Assembly (NCBI RefSeq): GCF_004354015.1
Contig: NZ_SMRU01000002.1
Coordinates: 214,879 to 278,878, forward strand
DNA from: Arthrobacter terricola
GTDB lineage: Bacteria > Actinomycetota > Actinomycetes > Actinomycetales > Micrococcaceae
Direction: 5' to 3'
Length of the DNA: 64,000 bases
The notes under the pieces were generated by a model that was not told where the DNA came from, did not search any database, and worked only from the letters and a program-made list of their open reading frames with translations. The translations under genes were made by a program, and so were the position numbers. Position 1 is the stretch's first letter. Every line of letters begins with the position of its first letter. Positions 61,152 through 64,000 of the stretch are shown here, in pieces.

Positions 61152-62894
61152 TCAGTGCTTGTCCAGGATCTCGCTGGCCAGGATCTCGCTGATGCGCCAC
61201 GCGCCCGAGACACGGACCAACACCACTTTGAGCTCTTGCCGTTTGCCGGGCGGAACCGAGCGCATGGCTTTTCCTGCCGCGTCCCGTTCTTCGTAGGCGG
61301 AGGTTTCAACGGTCACGGCAAGGCTTGCGCGATCCGGGACTGGAGAATTTTCCGCCTGGATGGACAGCAGAGTCGACGAGAACCCTGCAAGGACCAGGCC
61401 CGCGCCTTCCAACCCGTCCGCGATCTTCCGGTCCGCGGCGGCAGCGGCAGATCCCTCCACATTGACGTGTTCGAGCAGATCAGGCCTTCCGGTGCTGAAC
61501 GCCGCATCGCGGGCCTCAGACAGGGCGCGGAGGGCTTCCACGGGGTCCTCCCCTCGAATCCGTTCGATGATGCCTGGTGGCGGCTCGGCGCTTGCTGCCG
61601 GGCCGTCGCTGTTCTCCGAACCATGGTCCGGTAGCGGCTTCTCCGCCGGTCGCCCCGCAGAGGCGGGGGCCGACGTCGGGCCTTGCCCTGGATTCCCCGC
61701 CTCAGTTCCCTCTTCCGCGGTCCACCACAGGATCGCAGTCCCGAGCGCGACGAGCACCCCAAGGCCAAGCACCCCGCGACCCAGTAACCCACGACCCATC
61801 GCCCCATGACCCAATGCCGCAGGACCGAACCGTCGGCGGCCGGGGGCTGAGTCCCGGGATCTACGGGTCAACGGGCTTCGGGCAGGATTCCTTTGTCTTC
61901 TTCGTAGCGGGATCCGCATCCGGCGGAGCATCGTGCGGCACGCTCCCTCGCGGTTCGACGTCGCCCGGCGCGTTATCAGATCCGGAATCACGGTCTCGTG
62001 TACCGAGTTGGATAAGTCCACCGGCATCGCGGCAGCGCTCCTGTAGACCGCGACGGCCAGCTCTGCGGCTGTGGGACGTTGCTGCCGGTCCGGATGCAGG
62101 CCGGCCTCCAAAGCCGCCGAGAGCGCTGCGGGCACCTCCGGCACGAGCAGGGTCAGCGGTGGCCGCTTGTCGGCAACATCAGGGGCGGAGCCCGTAAGGC
62201 AATACCAGCCAAGCGCGGCGAGGGCGTAGGTATCCCTTTCGGGTTCCAGCTCGGGGCGTCCTTCGGCAGAGGGGGCTGGATCTGAAAATCCAGGCGTGCC
62301 CGCGTCCGGAATGCCGGTGGCGTCACCCAACATGCGGGACAGTCCCAGGTCCGCCAGGAGCGGCTTGCCTTGGGCAGTAAAGAGGACGTTCCCGGGTGCG
62401 ACATCGGAATGGGTCAAACCCTGGCGATGAAGGTATGACAAGGCCTGCGCTATCGGAGTCAGGATCGTCACTGTCTCCCCCACGGTCAAGTGTCCCCTGC
62501 TGGACACCAGCTGACCCAGCGAACCCCCACCGGCGTAGTCCATGACCAAGCCCAAAGCGCCGTCGAAGGCCCCGGCCAGCTGCACTGTGCCATGCACTTT
62601 CACGAGGTGCTCGTGGTCCAGCCGGGACAGAAGTCCGACTTCCCGCAACATCGGCGATTCGGTTTCCGGCAGGTCCGGACCATCCATGCGTTCGATCCCT
62701 CCGCTGGATGGGCACTTCACAGCGAAGTTCTTTCCCGTGCGCTGCCGGGTAGCGAGCCATACGGTGGCATGGCCTCCCCGCCCAAGTTCCCGAACCAGGA
62801 CAAAGCCTGGTATTTCAGGCTGGGGCGTCTCCCCTGGCATTGAGGAGCTTCCTGCGTGGTCGTGACCATTCGGACCCGGCGAAAGAGTATCCAT
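61152..62894 (-). CDS. membrane-anchored serine/threonine kinase-like protein with altered catalytic loop
   Basis: This 580-residue protein has a Hanks-type kinase domain (about residues 28-290; glycine loop LGRGGHATVW, Lys60 in FAVKCP) and a basic juxtamembrane stretch (310-358). One transmembrane helix (about 369-391) and an extracellular C-terminal domain of about 185 residues follow, with a Pro/Ser/Gly-rich start and no PASTA repeats. The catalytic loop reads HSDVAPGN (H162, D164, A166, N169), so the HRDLK lysine is Ala, and DFG is DLG (182-184). It may still be active or act as a pseudokinase. It is divergent from lipB. Confidence 0.88.
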   Translation of the reverse strand: MDTLSPGPNGHDHAGSSSMPGETPQPEIPGFVLVRELGRGGHATVWLATRQRTGKNFAVKCPSSGGIERMDGPDLPETESPMLREVGLLSRLDHEHLVKVHGTVQLAGAFDGALGLVMDYAGGGSLGQLVSSRGHLTVGETVTILTPIAQALSYLHRQGLTHSDVAPGNVLFTAQGKPLLADLGLSRMLGDATGIPDAGTPGFSDPAPSAEGRPELEPERDTYALAALGWYCLTGSAPDVADKRPPLTLLVPEVPAALSAALEAGLHPDRQQRPTAAELAVAVYRSAAAMPVDLSNSVHETVIPDLITRRATSNREGACRTMLRRMRIPLRRRQRNPARSPLTRRSRDSAPGRRRFGPAALGHGAMGRGLLGRGVLGLGVLVALGTAILWWTAEEGTEAGNPGQGPTSAPASAGRPAEKPLPDHGSENSDGPAASAEPPPGIIERIRGEDPVEALRALSEARDAAFSTGRPDLLEHVNVEGSAAAAADRKIADGLEGAGLVLAGFSSTLLSIQAENSPVPDRASLAVTVETSAYEERDAAGKAMRSVPPGKRQELKVVLVRVSGAWRISEILASEILDKH

Positions 62895-63022
62895 GCCTCA
62901 AGAGATACCGGAATTCCCGAATTGGCGCAGAAGTTATCCACAGGCCGTGATCGGGGGCCGCCATCCAGCCGAGTACGACTGAGAGCTTGACCACAAAATC
63001 ATGGCCTGCGTCCGCCGGGGTC

Positions 63023-63028
63023 TAAGCT
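63023..63028 (+). promoter_or_regulatory. -10 element of a likely leaderless promoter (lipB)
   Basis: TAAGCT is followed by seven bases and the ATG at 63036, with no Shine-Dalgarno sequence. Confidence 0.5.
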
Positions 63029-63035
63029 TGTCCCC

Positions 63036-63704
63036 ATGACTCTTGAGTTTTCACAGCTGGGTCTTGCCCCGGATTTCGTTGATTACATGCAGGGCTGGGA
63101 CATCCAGCGCGAACTCCGCAACAAGGTTGTTGCCGGCGAGAAACCCAGCACTGTCCTGCTCCTCGAGCACGCTGCGGTCTACACTGCCGGCAAGCTCACG
63201 GAAGACCACGAGCGCCCGTTTGACGGCACGCCCGTGGTGCCCGTGGACCGGGGCGGCAAGCTGACATGGCACGGGCCTGGGCAGTTGATCGCCTATCCCA
63301 TCGTCAAGCTGAAGAACCGCGCCGGAATCCGCGACTACGTCGAGCGCCTCGAAGCCGTCATGATCGCCATCATGGAGGACTACGGAATCAAGGCCACGAG
63401 GGTCAAGGGCCGGGCCGGCGTATGGGTCCTTGCCGACGAGAAAGGCCCGGACCGCAAGATCGCCGCGATCGGCATCCGCGTCCTGGACGGCGTCACGATG
63501 CACGGAGTGGCAATCAACTGCAGCAACGACCTCGCCCCCTACGCGCAGATCATCGCGTGCGGCATTACCGACGCGAGCGTCACCACCATGTCCATCGAAA
63601 CCGGCCGGACCATCAACCCGGCCGATATTGTTGAACGCTTCAAAGAGGAGTTCAACAAGCACGAAGAAGCACTCGTCTCCAGCCCCGAAGGAGCAATCCA
63701 GTGA
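63036..63704 (+). CDS. lipB: lipoyl(octanoyl) transferase
   Basis: This 222-residue enzyme transfers octanoate from octanoyl-ACP to lipoyl domains, the first step of lipoate assembly. The signature [18 protein letters not shown], catalytic Lys141 (DRKIAAIGI) and Cys175 ([10 protein letters not shown]) are present. Length is typical. Its stop overlaps the lipA start (GTGA), so octanoylation and sulfur insertion are translationally coupled. Likely acceptors are the E2 (K43 and K170) encoded 8 kb upstream and other lipoyl proteins. Confidence 0.97.
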   Translation: MTLEFSQLGLAPDFVDYMQGWDIQRELRNKVVAGEKPSTVLLLEHAAVYTAGKLTEDHERPFDGTPVVPVDRGGKLTWHGPGQLIAYPIVKLKNRAGIRDYVERLEAVMIAIMEDYGIKATRVKGRAGVWVLADEKGPDRKIAAIGIRVLDGVTMHGVAINCSNDLAPYAQIIACGITDASVTTMSIETGRTINPADIVERFKEEFNKHEEALVSSPEGAIQ

Positions 63705-64000
63705 CCCTGGCACCTGAAGGCCGTAAGTTGCTGCGTGTTGAGCAGCGCAACAAGGCCGTCCCGGTTGAACGCAAGCCCGAGTGGATCAAGGCCAAGGTCC
63801 AGATGGGCCCGGAATTCGTGGGCCTGAAGAACCTGGTGAAAAAAGAAGGCCTGCACACCGTGTGCGAGGAAGCCGGCTGCCCGAACATCTTCGAATGCTG
63901 GGAAGACAAGGAAGCGACCTTCCTGATCGGCGGCTCCGAATGCACCCGCCGCTGCGACTTCTGCCAGATCGACACCGGCAAACCCTCCCCCCTGGACCGC
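63701..64000 (+). CDS. lipA: lipoyl synthase, 5' part (continues beyond the window)
   Basis: The first 100 codons of a radical-SAM enzyme that inserts two sulfurs into octanoyl-lysine. Both iron-sulfur cluster motifs are visible: auxiliary CX4CX5C ([14 protein letters not shown]) and radical-SAM CX3CX2C ([10 protein letters not shown]). GTG start overlaps the lipB stop. The frame is open to the last base of the window. Confidence 0.97.
   Translation, partial: MTLAPEGRKLLRVEQRNKAVPVERKPEWIKAKVQMGPEFVGLKNLVKKEGLHTVCEEAGCPNIFECWEDKEATFLIGGSECTRRCDFCQIDTGKPSPLDR

Noticed and set aside
62934..62942. Perfect DnaA box TTATCCACA between the kinase gene and lipB
   Set aside because: It is a single copy with no cluster, AT-rich element or dnaA/dnaN nearby, so not an origin; one match per tens of kb is unremarkable.
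1..64000. CRISPR arrays, insertion sequences, integrases, attachment sites or prophage genes
   Set aside because: None is visible; there are no spaced direct repeats, transposase motifs or tRNA-flanking duplications.

Overview
The window is about 64 kb of high-GC (roughly 64-66%) chromosome from an aerobic actinobacterium. Protein sequences and gene order point to the Micrococcaceae (Arthrobacter, Pseudarthrobacter or Paenarthrobacter type). The evidence is actinobacteria-restricted families (DUF3000, DUF3093, DUF3159, DUF3710, DUF4192, DUF4193, DUF5998, SepH, DUF7455), a SigA/HrdB-type sigma factor, and many GTG/TTG starts. I see no rRNA, tRNA, CRISPR array, insertion sequence, integrase or phage gene. 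Almost everything looks like core chromosome; the block between parC and parE is more accessory in character.

Layout. (1) 1-5.7 kb, plus strand: DUF3000, an RNase D-like HRDC exonuclease, then a translationally coupled beta-oxidation pair (thiolase and crotonase/3-hydroxyacyl-CoA dehydrogenase fusion). (2) 5.7-17.1 kb, minus strand: nucleoside hydrolase with aldo/keto reductase; dxs with two small genes behind it; aconitase with an iron-box-like palindrome in its promoter; a TrmA-family RNA methyltransferase coupled to a KimA-like potassium permease. (3) 17.2-21.9 kb: two RCK/TrkA proteins divergent from the permease, then the compact minus-strand unit DUF3710, OB-fold, DUF3159 behind dut, and DUF3093/DUF4193. 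(4) 22.2-29.2 kb: sepH; DUF5998, phosphodiesterase and thymidine kinase as one overlapping unit; a PatA-type GNAT/acyl-CoA-synthetase fusion. (5) 29.2-44.0 kb: topoisomerase IV subunits parC and parE, separated by VOC, DinB, a frameshifted nitronate monooxygenase, the cytochrome bd module (cydA, cydB, fused cydDC) and a divergent blaI-M56 peptidase pair. (6) 44.2-50.2 kb: DUF7455, the principal sigma factor, DUF4192, an MFS transporter and a PAC2 protein. (7) 50.5-64 kb: pepA, lpd, a two-lipoyl-domain E2, a small membrane protein, OsmC, tricorn protease, a TIGR01777 oxidoreductase, a membrane Ser/Thr kinase, lipB and the start of lipA.

How it fits together. Several blocks match, from memory, the order in Mycobacterium tuberculosis (Rv2680-Rv2703 and the pepB-dlaT-Rv2216-lipB-lipA region), so much of the window is ancient actinobacterial core. 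The right end is a lipoate module: a lipoyl E2, its E3, and the two enzymes that make lipoyl groups, with an OsmC thiol peroxidase beside them that lipoyl groups could reduce.

The most interesting signal is regulatory. Three inverted repeats of the form TTCTAC-N5-GTAGAA lie in the short region between cydA and a BlaI-family repressor gene. A fourth near-copy sits directly upstream of the small membrane protein gene near 55.6 kb. This suggests a BlaI/M56-protease circuit controlling the high-affinity oxidase rather than beta-lactam resistance. A second recurring pattern is a -10-like hexamer 6-7 bases before the start codon at nine genes with no usable Shine-Dalgarno sequence, which suggests leaderless transcripts. 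All family names come from reading the sequence and recall; no database search was run.
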